DNA of 64,000 nt from Alicyclobacillus kakegawensis NBRC 103104 (lineage in GTDB: Bacteria; Bacillota; Bacilli; Alicyclobacillales; Alicyclobacillaceae), in the NCBI RefSeq assembly GCF_001552655.1, contig NZ_BCRP01000002.1, positions 186,001 through 250,000 on the forward strand. The letters are read 5' to 3'. Below, piece by piece: positions 1 through 7,447 of the stretch. The position numbers and the translations under genes are program-made. Every line of letters begins with the position of its first letter. Within the stretch, counting starts at the first letter, position 1. The notes beneath the pieces are model-generated. The model did no database searches. It was given only the letters and a program-made list of their open reading frames with translations, and was not told the DNA's origin.

Positions 1-111
1 GGAAGGCTGCACATCCAGCGACGAAGCGATATCTGAAACCCGTGCGTAGCCCTTTTCGTTCATCAACTCGTATATCTTTTCTAGGTAATCCTCCATGCTC
101 GGAGTCAACAA
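1..111 (-). CDS. mntR: Manganese-dependent transcriptional regulator MntR (5' part only)
   Basis: Only the first 37 codons are present; the rest lies beyond the left edge. The reading ([16 protein letters not shown]...) matches the N-terminal winged helix of the DtxR/MntR family, in particular the MTTPSMEDYIEQIY start and the [10 protein letters not shown] segment of Bacillus MntR. The likely start is TTG at 111, giving the same length before SMEDY as the Bacillus protein, with a GGGGG ribosome-binding stretch about 7 bases upstream. MntR binds Mn(II) and represses manganese uptake genes in the cytosol. It is divergent from comEA. Identity is good, but the metal-binding C-terminal part cannot be checked. 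Confidence 0.8.
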   Translation of the reverse strand, partial: MLTPSMEDYLEKIYELMNEKGYARVSDIASSLDVQPS

Positions 112-294
112 GTTTATAACCCCCACTGGGCCCCGTCCGTGGACCGGGCATGTGCCCCTTTATCTTACACATACGAGCGCTCATCGGCAATCTATGCGTC
201 GATTTCTGCAAAGGGATATGCTTCTTGCCGCCGGGAAAACAGGAGTTCTCGCTCGCGGGCCGAATCTCTGGACAAAAAAGCTGGAGGGTCTTGG

Positions 295-1341
295 ATGGGA
301 GAGCGACAGGACGAACCCGTCCTATCAATCTGGCAGGCGAAGCAGCGGGAATGGGAGGCCGCAGAAGCGGGTTGGCATGAGGGCAAATCGGGTGGCCGAC
401 ACCCAGCCCATGAAGTCTCCGGGGCCGCGGGTCCAAAGGTCAGTGCAGAAGCCGATATGCGGATCTTTGACGTTCCCTGGATCACACAGGAGGTTTGGGA
501 GGACGACACGGCTGCTCCGGGCAGCGTGGAGCCGGATGGGCATGTCATTCCCGAGCAGCGCAGTCACGGTGGACAGCGAGTGCAAGGCGTCCTGCAAGGC
601 CATGCCGGCCGCCGTTTGCACCGGGCCGCCGGGTGGCTGGCATTCACGCTGGTTCTCCTGGCTGTCGGTTACCTCGCGGGAGCGTTGGGCTCCGGCTTGT
701 CGATGACTCCCGACAATGGTGTTTCTGGTCAAGCGGCGGGCGGAGCGAAAAAAACTGGTAGCCATGCTTTGAACTCTGATTCGGGAAACCAAATTATAAT
801 TGACGTACATGGGGATGTGAAGCGGCCTGGGGTGTACACGCTGCCTTCCGGCTCCCGCGTGGGCGACGCGGTGCGGGCGGCGGGAGGCTACCGCCACGCC
901 GCCGACCAGGCGGTGGTGAACGCGGCCGAGCTGCTGGACGACGGCGAGGAGGTCGTCATTCCTGACGCCCACAGCCATCAGGGGTCTTCCGGAATCGCGG
1001 GGTCATCCACACAAGCGGCCAACAGCCCGGGCGCACCCGCCAGTGGCGCAGAACCGGCAGCGGGAGAGCAGCCGGCCGGGGTCTCGAACAAAACTTCCGC
1101 GGCTGCCGGGGGCGGCAGCGCCGATGTGGCCAAGGTGGATCTGAACACCGCGGACGTGGCCACACTGGAAACCTTGCCCGGTGTGGGACCCGCCCGCGCC
1201 GCGGACATCGTGCAGTACAGGCAGGAGCATGGGCCGTTCGCTTCCGTGGACGATTTGGACAGCGTGCCCGGCATCGGGCCGGCCACGCTGGCGCGCCTGA
1301 AGCCGTACCTGTACGTGTCGGCAAACCCGGACCGGGGATGA
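295..1341 (+). CDS. comEA: Competence DNA receptor ComEA
   Basis: ComEA is the membrane-anchored DNA receptor that hands transforming DNA to the ComEC channel. The 348-residue reading has a variable cytosolic N-terminus, one membrane segment at about residues 110-130 (LAFTLVLLAVGYLAGAL), an SLBB domain (IIIDVHGDVKRPGVYTLPSG) and a C-terminal pair of helix-hairpin-helix motifs (LNTADVATLETLPGVGPARA and VPGIGPATLARLKPY) that bind DNA. The ATG at 295 is chosen because GGAGGG sits 6 bases upstream; the frame is open upstream without a comparable site. The pre-membrane segment, about 110 residues, is much longer than in Bacillus subtilis ComEA. The next competence gene follows after 46 bp. Confidence 0.9.
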   Translation: MGERQDEPVLSIWQAKQREWEAAEAGWHEGKSGGRHPAHEVSGAAGPKVSAEADMRIFDVPWITQEVWEDDTAAPGSVEPDGHVIPEQRSHGGQRVQGVLQGHAGRRLHRAAGWLAFTLVLLAVGYLAGALGSGLSMTPDNGVSGQAAGGAKKTGSHALNSDSGNQIIIDVHGDVKRPGVYTLPSGSRVGDAVRAAGGYRHAADQAVVNAAELLDDGEEVVIPDAHSHQGSSGIAGSSTQAANSPGAPASGAEPAAGEQPAGVSNKTSAAAGGGSADVAKVDLNTADVATLETLPGVGPARAADIVQYRQEHGPFASVDDLDSVPGIGPATLARLKPYLYVSANPDRG

Positions 1342-1387
1342 GAACGGACGTACACGCAGACATCGGAGACAGACGAGGAGGAGTGGC

Positions 1388-2503
1388 GTGGATATCAACT
1401 GGGTGACCGCGGGATTGGCAGCGGTTGTCGTATTCTCAATATGGGCTGGGGTCCGCCGTGGGCTGGCATATGAGAGTGGCCATGCGGTGGCGCTGGTCGT
1501 TTCGCTTGTCGTCGGAGCGGCGGCATTGAGCCTCGCCTGGTGGGGCAGCAACCGGCTGAATGGGTTGGTTATGGGCGCCCGTCCCGACGCGGAGCCGGGT
1601 TTACTGGCGCGGCTTGTGCAGTTCTGGCAGCAGGCGCCGGGGACGGCTCAATGGTTGGCGTTCGTGCTGATCTTTTTGCTGTCCGCCAGCCTGATTCGTG
1701 GCTGGTTGGATGTCTTGCCGCGAGGGGCTGTACGCATCGTCCCGAGACCATTGCGGAAAAACCGCATCCTCGGCGGGCTGATGGGCGGTGCTATCGGCGC
1801 TGTGCGGTGCGTGGCGCTGGGCGGGCTGTTGTTCTTGGGCCTGCAGTATCTGAGCATGCCCACCGTGGAGGCATGGGCGCAAGCGTCGCCGCCGTATCAA
1901 TGGCTGCAAAAAACCGTCTATCAACCCTGGCTGAGACCGCTGATGAGCCGCGAGATTCCGGTGCTCAGCCAGGACGCTCTGCGGCCATTGACAGAAAACA
2001 TCAACTTGGTCGCTGTGCCGGTGGGTGGCGACGAGAGCCAGGGCGTATTGGTGGTGCAAAAGCCAATCGCTCAATTGGCAGAACGGGTAACGCGCGGGGA
2101 CCAGACGGACAGAGAGAAAGCGTACGACCTGTACGAGTGGGAGATTCACCATGTGCATTACGACTGGAAGAAGTACGACGACTATGTCTACCATGGACGC
2201 TGGGACGAGCAGAGCCCTTTGACGACGTTGACCACCGGCAAGGGGGTATGCGCCGATTACGCGCTGCTGTACGCGGATATGGCTCATGCGGTGGGGTTGA
2301 CCGTCAAGATTGACGAGGGAGTCGGTGGCACCGCGCAGCAGCACGGTCCCCATGCCTGGAACGAGGTTTGGGACGCCCAGCAGCACCGCTGGCTGGCGCT
2401 GGACACCACTTGGGGCGCTGAGCAGGACATGTGGTTTGACCCACCCGGTTTTTGGTCTACGCATATTCTGACCCATTCTATTGAAATCAAGGGGGCGCAT
2501 TGA
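1388..2503 (+). CDS. CvpA-like membrane protein fused to a transglutaminase-like domain
   Basis: The 371-residue product starts with hydrophobic segments (about residues 5-45, 85-105, 130-155) resembling CvpA-type membrane proteins. After about residue 215 comes a transglutaminase-like cysteine protease fold. The catalytic triad can be read: Cys in TGKGVCADYALLY, His in PHAWNEVWD and Asp in LALDTTWG. The start is GTG 1388 after GACGAGGAGGAG. The stop overlaps the TTG start of comEC (TTGA), so the two are probably co-translated. In Bacillus subtilis this slot holds comEB, a dCMP deaminase-like gene. The domain calls are solid; the substrate and any role in competence are unknown. Confidence 0.7.
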   Translation: MDINWVTAGLAAVVVFSIWAGVRRGLAYESGHAVALVVSLVVGAAALSLAWWGSNRLNGLVMGARPDAEPGLLARLVQFWQQAPGTAQWLAFVLIFLLSASLIRGWLDVLPRGAVRIVPRPLRKNRILGGLMGGAIGAVRCVALGGLLFLGLQYLSMPTVEAWAQASPPYQWLQKTVYQPWLRPLMSREIPVLSQDALRPLTENINLVAVPVGGDESQGVLVVQKPIAQLAERVTRGDQTDREKAYDLYEWEIHHVHYDWKKYDDYVYHGRWDEQSPLTTLTTGKGVCADYALLYADMAHAVGLTVKIDEGVGGTAQQHGPHAWNEVWDAQQHRWLALDTTWGAEQDMWFDPPGFWSTHILTHSIEIKGAH

Positions 2504-4023
2504 TTCGAATCGGGCGTTGGCGCGGGCTCCTGTGTCTCGTCATTGTCGCTATCCTTTGCGGATTTTTCGTCGAGGGAAGGGCGGCCTCAAGGCAGCTGCC
2601 TGCAATCGCCGCGACTCTGGGCCTGATGGCCTGTCTGGTCGTTGGACTGTTGAGGCAAAAGCGGCGTTATGCCGCGTGGCTCTGCGTCTGCATGGCCATT
2701 TCTGCTCTTTCCTTCGCTTGCGGTGCTTGGCGCGAAACCCAGCGCCCGGTGTGGATAAACGCGTGGCTCGGGCAGCCTGTGCTGGCAGAGGGAGTCCTTG
2801 AGCAGGTGACTGCCAGCCGCGGCGGCCCTCTGTGGAGCTTAGAGGTGACTCGGTTGCGCGCGGTGGCGGATGCCAGCGTGTGGGAGCCGTGTCAAGTGAC
2901 CGTTTTGTGGCCGGCTGATAACCCAGGCCATCCGCTCCAACCCGGGGATAAGGTGGCCTTGGCGGGGGTGCTGACCGCACCCAGCCGCCCTCTCCTACCC
3001 TGGCAGCCGCCGGAATACGGTTTTCGCGGGCGCATTCGGCAGTTGAGCGCGCCGTCTCCTTCGCTCGAGGGATGGCTGCACAGCAGAATGGATGAACGTT
3101 TGGCGGAGTTCGTCCCGTCCGCGCAGGCTGGCAACGTACCGCTGCTCGACAGCCTGGTGTTCGGCAACGGGCAGGTGGAGTCCGACCTGCACCAGGAGTT
3201 CCTCCGTGCGGGCTTGTTGCACGTGCTGGCGGCCAGCGGCGCCAATGTGGTGTTGCTGCTGTCCGCGCTGTCGCTCCTGTTGCGCCCCTTGCGTTGGCTG
3301 TATCCGCACAGCCTTCCGTTTTACGTGGTAAAGCTTGCGTTCCTGTGCGAATTCACTCGGCTGTGCGGCGGGCAGCCGTCGATTGTGCGGGCGGCTCTGA
3401 TGGCGGCCTATCGAGAAGTGGGCGTGGCCTGGGGCAGGGCGCCGAAGACCCTCGATGGTATGCTGGTGGCCGCCTGTGCCATGGCCATCTGGCAGCCCTC
3501 CACGCTCCTGGGCCTCAGCGCGTGGTTGTCCTTTGCCGCGACCGCTGCCATTCAGCACGCCCTCTCCCATGCTCCCCGCGTCGCTGGTCGCGGCCTGCGC
3601 CAGCGCCTGTGGGCAAAGGCGTTGGAGGCGCTCTGGGTATGTCTGATGGTGGAGGCTTGGTTGACCCCGTTCACGCTGCTTGTGTTCCATCAATTGACAC
3701 CCTACGCGCTGCTCGCCAATCTCCTGGCTGAGCCGTTGCTCACCCTGCTCCTGCCGCTGGCGACCGTGACAGACGCTCTCGCCCTGTTGCCTCAGGTGGC
3801 ACCGACGGTTCTTCTGGCACGAGGATTACTCACCGTGACGTTGGCTTTGCTGCACGTGTTTTTGCAGTGGACACGGTGGGTGGCGAATCTGCCAGGGGCT
3901 TTGGTGGAGGCGCAAGTGGGAAACCTGTCGCTCATCGCCGCCTGGTACGTGTTGCTGTTGCTTTCCCCTCAGGTACGGAAATTCGCGGTGCAGGTATGGA
4001 CGTCCGTCGACAAGAATCGATAA
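2500..4023 (+). CDS. comEC: Competence DNA channel ComEC, short form without the metallo-beta-lactamase domain
   Basis: ComEC forms the inner-membrane channel for single-stranded DNA uptake. The 507-residue product has an N-terminal membrane pair, an OB-like DUF4131 segment (about 85-170) and the Competence domain, with the conserved LLHVLAASGANVVLLLSALS stretch at about 245-265, followed by several membrane helices. Family members such as Bacillus ComEC are near 770 residues and carry a C-terminal metallo-beta-lactamase-like domain. Here the protein ends shortly after the last helix (VRKFAVQVWTSVDKNR), and no HxHxDH-type motif is encoded downstream before ndh. The start is TTG 2500, with AAGGGGG just upstream, overlapping the preceding stop. 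It is either a natural short form or a truncated gene. Confidence 0.8.
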   Translation: MIRIGRWRGLLCLVIVAILCGFFVEGRAASRQLPAIAATLGLMACLVVGLLRQKRRYAAWLCVCMAISALSFACGAWRETQRPVWINAWLGQPVLAEGVLEQVTASRGGPLWSLEVTRLRAVADASVWEPCQVTVLWPADNPGHPLQPGDKVALAGVLTAPSRPLLPWQPPEYGFRGRIRQLSAPSPSLEGWLHSRMDERLAEFVPSAQAGNVPLLDSLVFGNGQVESDLHQEFLRAGLLHVLAASGANVVLLLSALSLLLRPLRWLYPHSLPFYVVKLAFLCEFTRLCGGQPSIVRAALMAAYREVGVAWGRAPKTLDGMLVAACAMAIWQPSTLLGLSAWLSFAATAAIQHALSHAPRVAGRGLRQRLWAKALEALWVCLMVEAWLTPFTLLVFHQLTPYALLANLLAEPLLTLLLPLATVTDALALLPQVAPTVLLARGLLTVTLALLHVFLQWTRWVANLPGALVEAQVGNLSLIAAWYVLLLLSPQVRKFAVQVWTSVDKNR

Positions 4024-4028
4024 TAATT

Positions 4029-4057
4029 CTTACCTGCTCCTCAAACTGTGCTATACT
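4029..4057 (+). promoter_or_regulatory. Probable sigma-A promoter upstream of ndh
   Basis: An extended -10 (TGCTATACT, hexamer 4052-4057) has a weak -35 (CTTACC or TTACCT) 16-17 bases upstream. It lies just after the comEC stop, about 120 bases before the NADH dehydrogenase start. Confidence 0.5.
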
Positions 4058-4179
4058 CGTACTCTGGAACGGTCGTACATAGCGCGCCACGAAGTGGCAC
4101 ACTGGTGTGGCATGCGCGGCCAAGTGGCGGCGCATGGTAACAAACAAACCGGACAGAGACTACGGAGAGGGAGAGGACA

Positions 4180-5364
4180 ATGGCAAAGACGTTTGTTCTG
4201 GGCGCTGGCTACGCAGGGGCCATGGCAGCGGTGCAGCTGGACAAGATTGCTGAACCGTTCACATTGATCAACAAAACGCCCTATCACACGCTTGTCACGC
4301 TGTTGCACGAGGCAGCCGGGGGGCGGGGCACCCCGACCAATTACACGGTCAATCTGAGTGACCTCGTGCGGCGCGAGACGTCCAACATTGTCATTGATGA
4401 AGTCACAGGGATTGACCGCGAGAAACGGGTGCTGAAGACCCGTTCTGGTCAGGAGTACGAGTACGAGTGGCTGGTCATCGCCCTCGGCTGGGTATCGGAG
4501 TACTTCGGAATTCCCGGGCTCAAGGAACACAGCCTGGTCCTCAACGACCTGGACACGGCGATTCAAATCCGGGAGCACATCGAACAACAGTTTGCCGCCT
4601 ACAAGGACGATCCGAACCCAGAACGGCTTCGCGTCGTGGTCGGCGGGGCTGGTCTGACTGGCGTGGAGCTGGCCGGTGAACTGCTGGACTGGCTGCCGTC
4701 GTTGAGCGCGAAGTACGGCATTGACCGGAACTTGGTGGAACTGCAGAACATCGAGGCCATGAGCACCATTCTCCCGATGATCTCCGAGTCGCTGCGCAAC
4801 GAAGCGGCCCGCATGTTGACCGAGAAAGGCGCGATTTTGCGCACCAACACCAAAATCGTCGAGGTCACGGAAAACGAGGTGCACCTGGAGGGCGGCGAAA
4901 GCGTCAAGGCCCGCACCATCATCTGGACCGGCGGCGTGCGTGCCAACCCGCTGTTGACCGAGGCGGGTTTCACCGTGGATCGACGTGGACGCGCGAAGGT
5001 CAACGAGTATCTGCAGTCTGTGGATGATCCCCACATCTTCATCGGCGGAGACAGCGCCTGGGTCGAGGATGAGAATGGGCGCCCGTTGCCACCAACGGCG
5101 CAGTACGCCACGCAAATGGGCTACGTGCTGGCGGCCAACGTCAGCTCGGCCATCCACCGTCAGCCTCTGCGCGCCTTCCATGCCCACAACATGGGCACGC
5201 TCGCCTCGGTGGGACCCGAGGTGGGGGTCGGCAATATGTTCGGGATTCCGGTCAAAGGCCTGGCAGCAGGCCTGGCCAAGGAGGCCAGCAAGCTGAAGTA
5301 TTTGTATCAGATTGGGGGGCTGCGGTTGACCGCGCAAAAGACCCCAGAAATCGCCCACTTTTGA
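4180..5364 (+). CDS. Type II NADH dehydrogenase (NAD(P)/FAD-dependent oxidoreductase)
   Basis: This single-subunit, membrane-associated flavoenzyme passes electrons from NADH to quinone without pumping protons. The 394-residue sequence has two Rossmann dinucleotide motifs: VLGAGYAG at about residues 6-13 for FAD and VVGGAGLTGVELAGEL at about 151-166 for NADH. It also has the family signatures TIIWTGGVRANPLL and FIGGDSAW, plus a C-terminal amphipathic helix region (AAGLAKEASKLKYLYQIGG) likely to contact the membrane. The length fits Bacillus Ndh/YumB/YutJ. It has its own probable promoter and a 150-bp GC-rich spacer after it, so it is likely monocistronic. Which paralogue it is cannot be told. 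Confidence 0.85.
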   Translation: MAKTFVLGAGYAGAMAAVQLDKIAEPFTLINKTPYHTLVTLLHEAAGGRGTPTNYTVNLSDLVRRETSNIVIDEVTGIDREKRVLKTRSGQEYEYEWLVIALGWVSEYFGIPGLKEHSLVLNDLDTAIQIREHIEQQFAAYKDDPNPERLRVVVGGAGLTGVELAGELLDWLPSLSAKYGIDRNLVELQNIEAMSTILPMISESLRNEAARMLTEKGAILRTNTKIVEVTENEVHLEGGESVKARTIIWTGGVRANPLLTEAGFTVDRRGRAKVNEYLQSVDDPHIFIGGDSAWVEDENGRPLPPTAQYATQMGYVLAANVSSAIHRQPLRAFHAHNMGTLASVGPEVGVGNMFGIPVKGLAAGLAKEASKLKYLYQIGGLRLTAQKTPEIAHF

Positions 5365-5405
5365 TGGCGTGCCGGCTGCGCCTCCGTCGCGGGGAGAGTC
5401 AAGGT

Positions 5406-5449
5406 GCGGCGGTGCGGAACCGCCGCTTCAACCCGGTCCCGCGCCGGGT
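5406..5449 (+). other. Two adjacent GC-rich hairpins between ndh and holA
   Basis: GCGGCGG (5406-5412) pairs with CCGCCGC (5420-5426), and ACCCGG (5431-5436) pairs with CCGGGT (5444-5449). No T-run follows. They may mark the end of the ndh transcript or be a leader structure; nothing else was seen in the 5365-5520 spacer. Confidence 0.4.
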
Positions 5450-5520
5450 AGCCGCCTCCCCTTTCCCGCGGTGCCGGTGGTTGTCAGCCTCGTAGCTGCC
5501 GCAGAAATGGGGATTGAGAA

Positions 5521-6549
5521 ATGGATTGGTTGCAAGCTGTCGGCGCATTGAAGCGGGAGCCTGTACGGCCAGTGTATGCGCTGGTTGGAACAGAACCGTT
5601 TTTGGTGCGCCGCTTTGTGCGCCTTTTGGCGGAAAGGATGGGAGAGTCTGGGGCACTCCCGTTTGTGGAGCGCCACCGGTTTGACGAGGAGGGGTGCGCG
5701 GGCGCTATCGCCGCCTGTCAGACCCCTTCTTTGTTTTCTGAAGCGAGCATTGTCGTCCTGGAACAGGTCTACGCTCTGACCAGCGTGCGGGGAAACGGCA
5801 AGGTTGACCTCACGCCGTTGGAGGCCTACTTGGACCATCCGGTGCCCGACCGGGTCTTGGTGCTCACGGTGGAGGCGGATAAGCTGGACGAGCGCAAACG
5901 CGCGTCCAAGCTGCTCAAAAAACACCGGATCGTGGATTGCCATCCTCCCAAGGATGCGGACGCGCAACGCCTCTTGCGAGAACTGGCGGACGAGCTCGGT
6001 CTGTCCATCGAGGTCTCGGCGCTGAAGGAACTGTGGCGGCGCTGCCGCATGCTGACCTTGTGCCGACAAGAACTGGACAAACTCTCCGCGTACGCGGCCG
6101 GCGGCCGCATCGACGCGGCGATGGTCGCGGAATTGGTCGCGGAGCCGGTGGAGGACAACGTCTTTCATTGGGTCGAGGGTGTCCTTCAGGGCAAGGCACA
6201 GGCGAGTGTGCGCATCATGAACGAGATGCGCATGCGTGGGACGGACGCGCTCTCCCTCCTGGCACTGATTGCCCATCGTCTGCGTCTGATAGGCTTCGTA
6301 CGCATCTTTCAACAGCAGGGAATGCCGGAGACCACGATGGCTGCACGCCTGCACGCGCATCCGTTTGCCGTCAAACAGGCGGCGCGCATGGCGGCGACGG
6401 TGTCCTTGGCGCAGATTGAGCAATTGCTGCTCATTGTCGCCGACGCCGAGCATGACATCAAGTCGGGGCGGGCAGACGCAGATTTGGCGCTGGAGTGGGT
6501 GGTCATGGCTTGCCTGGCGAGTAGCGGCCGGGCGGCTTGGGCAAGGTAA
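5521..6549 (+). CDS. holA: DNA polymerase III subunit delta
   Basis: HolA is the clamp-loader subunit that opens the beta sliding clamp during replication. The 342-residue length fits the family. The N-terminus (WLQAVGALKREPVRPVYALV, then GTEPFL) is the typical start of the delta AAA+-like domain, which lacks a working Walker A. The middle has the VLVLTVEADKLDERKR strand region and the C-terminus is the helical collar domain (LSLLALIAHRLRLI). The neighbourhood (competence genes before, rpsT after) is the standard Bacillus location of yqeN/holA. The ATG at 5521 has only a weak GGGGATTGAG ribosome site. Confidence 0.9.
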   Translation: MDWLQAVGALKREPVRPVYALVGTEPFLVRRFVRLLAERMGESGALPFVERHRFDEEGCAGAIAACQTPSLFSEASIVVLEQVYALTSVRGNGKVDLTPLEAYLDHPVPDRVLVLTVEADKLDERKRASKLLKKHRIVDCHPPKDADAQRLLRELADELGLSIEVSALKELWRRCRMLTLCRQELDKLSAYAAGGRIDAAMVAELVAEPVEDNVFHWVEGVLQGKAQASVRIMNEMRMRGTDALSLLALIAHRLRLIGFVRIFQQQGMPETTMAARLHAHPFAVKQAARMAATVSLAQIEQLLLIVADAEHDIKSGRADADLALEWVVMACLASSGRAAWAR

Positions 6550-6614
6550 TTCTGAGGCCAAGTGGCGGGGATGTGCAGGACGGCGCCACAGGAGCCGGTA
6601 AGGAGGGTGTTGCG

Positions 6615-6950
6615 ATGGCCAGGCGGCGCAACCGCCTGTTGGTACCCGAAGCCAGACAGGCCATAGACCAGTTGAAACAGCAGGTGAGCGACGAGATTCA
6701 GAGATCCGCCCCTCCCACACCACCAGCGCCGCCCCTGACCGCTGCCGGACCTGGGGCGCCAGCGGCCGCCCCCGCACGCGGGCAGCGAGCACGGGCTTCG
6801 GTGGATAAGACTCGGAGCATCGATGGCGGTCAGCTGACGACGCGGGAAGCCGGCGAGCTGGGCGGGGAAATCGGCGGCAACATGGTCAAGCGGCTGATTG
6901 AGATAGCGGAGCAGGAACTGGCGCAGAAGGAGGAGCGGCCGTTGCTGTGA
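6615..6950 (+). CDS. Alpha/beta-type small acid-soluble spore protein with a long internal insert
   Basis: Alpha/beta SASPs coat and protect spore DNA and are degraded by the germination protease at outgrowth. The 111-residue product has both conserved halves: an N-terminal LLVPEARQAIDQLKQQVSDE (about 7-26) and a C-terminal LTTREAGELGGEIGGNMVKR followed by LIEIAEQELAQ (about 73-103). In the usual 60-75 residue protein these halves are almost adjacent. Here a Pro/Ala/Gly/Arg-rich stretch of about 45 residues (PPTPPAPPLTAAGPGAPAAA...) separates them. The ATG at 6615 follows an AAGGAGGG site; an in-frame upstream ATG lacks one. The gene lies between holA and rpsT and just upstream of gpr, whose product cleaves this family. 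Confidence 0.8.
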   Translation: MARRRNRLLVPEARQAIDQLKQQVSDEIQRSAPPTPPAPPLTAAGPGAPAAAPARGQRARASVDKTRSIDGGQLTTREAGELGGEIGGNMVKRLIEIAEQELAQKEERPLL

Positions 6951-7006
6951 GCTCCGGCGCTGTCCGGGGCCCGGGAACACAGGAAGCTGCAGGCGCGGGG
7001 CAATAA

Positions 7007-7032
7007 AAAACGACCCATGGACGGGCCGTTTT
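7007..7032. terminator. Bidirectional terminator between the SASP gene and rpsT
   Basis: AAAACGACCC (7007-7016) and GGGCCGTTTT (7023-7032) form a 10-bp stem with one imperfect pair and a 6-base loop. It is flanked by an A-run on the left and a T-run on the right, so it can serve both convergent genes. Confidence 0.8.
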
Positions 7033-7073
7033 CGTATGCAAATCGTTGCGCCCACAAGCGAGGGCCAATCCGC

Positions 7074-7355
7074 CTATTCGGCGGCGTGCGCCTTCGCGTA
7101 CTCGTTGAACTGCCTAGCCAAGCGCGACTTGCGACGGTTTGCGTTGTTGCGGTGTATGATGCCCTTCGTGACAGCCTTGTCCAAGGCGCGTGTCGCCGCA
7201 CGCAGAACCAGGCGGGCTTGTTCCACATCATCCTGCGTCAGCGCAGCATCAAACTTCTTCAACGTCGTGCGCAACGACGACTTCAGCGATTTGTTCCGAA
7301 GCGTCCGGCGAGCGGTGATGTGCACACGTTTTTCTGCGGACTTGATGTTTGGCAC
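7074..7355 (-). CDS. rpsT: 30S ribosomal protein S20 (bS20)
   Basis: This primary binding protein of 16S rRNA assembles early into the small subunit. The 93-residue reading begins VPNIKSAEKRVHITARRTLR, as in Bacillus S20, and is strongly basic and helical throughout, ending in RRKSRLARQFNEYAKAH. The GTG at 7355 is chosen because GGAGGTGA lies 5 bases upstream and the protein then starts at the conserved PNIKSA. Its orientation opposite to holA and gpr is the same as in Bacillus. It has its own promoter upstream and a terminator downstream. Confidence 0.95.
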   Translation of the reverse strand: MPNIKSAEKRVHITARRTLRNKSLKSSLRTTLKKFDAALTQDDVEQARLVLRAATRALDKAVTKGIIHRNNANRRKSRLARQFNEYAKAHAAE

Positions 7356-7397
7356 GCATTTCACCTCCCCGGGCCAAAGGCTCAAATGACGGAGCAT

Positions 7398-7427
7398 AGT
7401 TTATCACATCGGCGTTGCAACCTGCAA
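7398..7427 (-). promoter_or_regulatory. Probable sigma-A promoter of rpsT
   Basis: Reading leftwards, TTGCAG (7427-7422), an 18-base spacer and TAAACT (7403-7398) preceded by TGA (extended -10). It lies about 40 bases before the rpsT start, in the space divergent from gpr. Confidence 0.55.
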
Positions 7428-7447
7428 CAGGACGTGAGGTGAAGCCA

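Noticed and set aside
192-3693. Long - strand open frames opposite comEA, the transglutaminase gene and comEC
   Set aside because: They are complementary-strand readings in high-GC coding DNA, with no ribosome sites and no recognisable protein sequence.
4051-5358. 435-residue - strand frame opposite the NADH dehydrogenase gene
   Set aside because: The + strand reading is an unmistakable dehydrogenase over the same span; the antisense frame is His/Arg/Gln-rich, as expected of a shadow.
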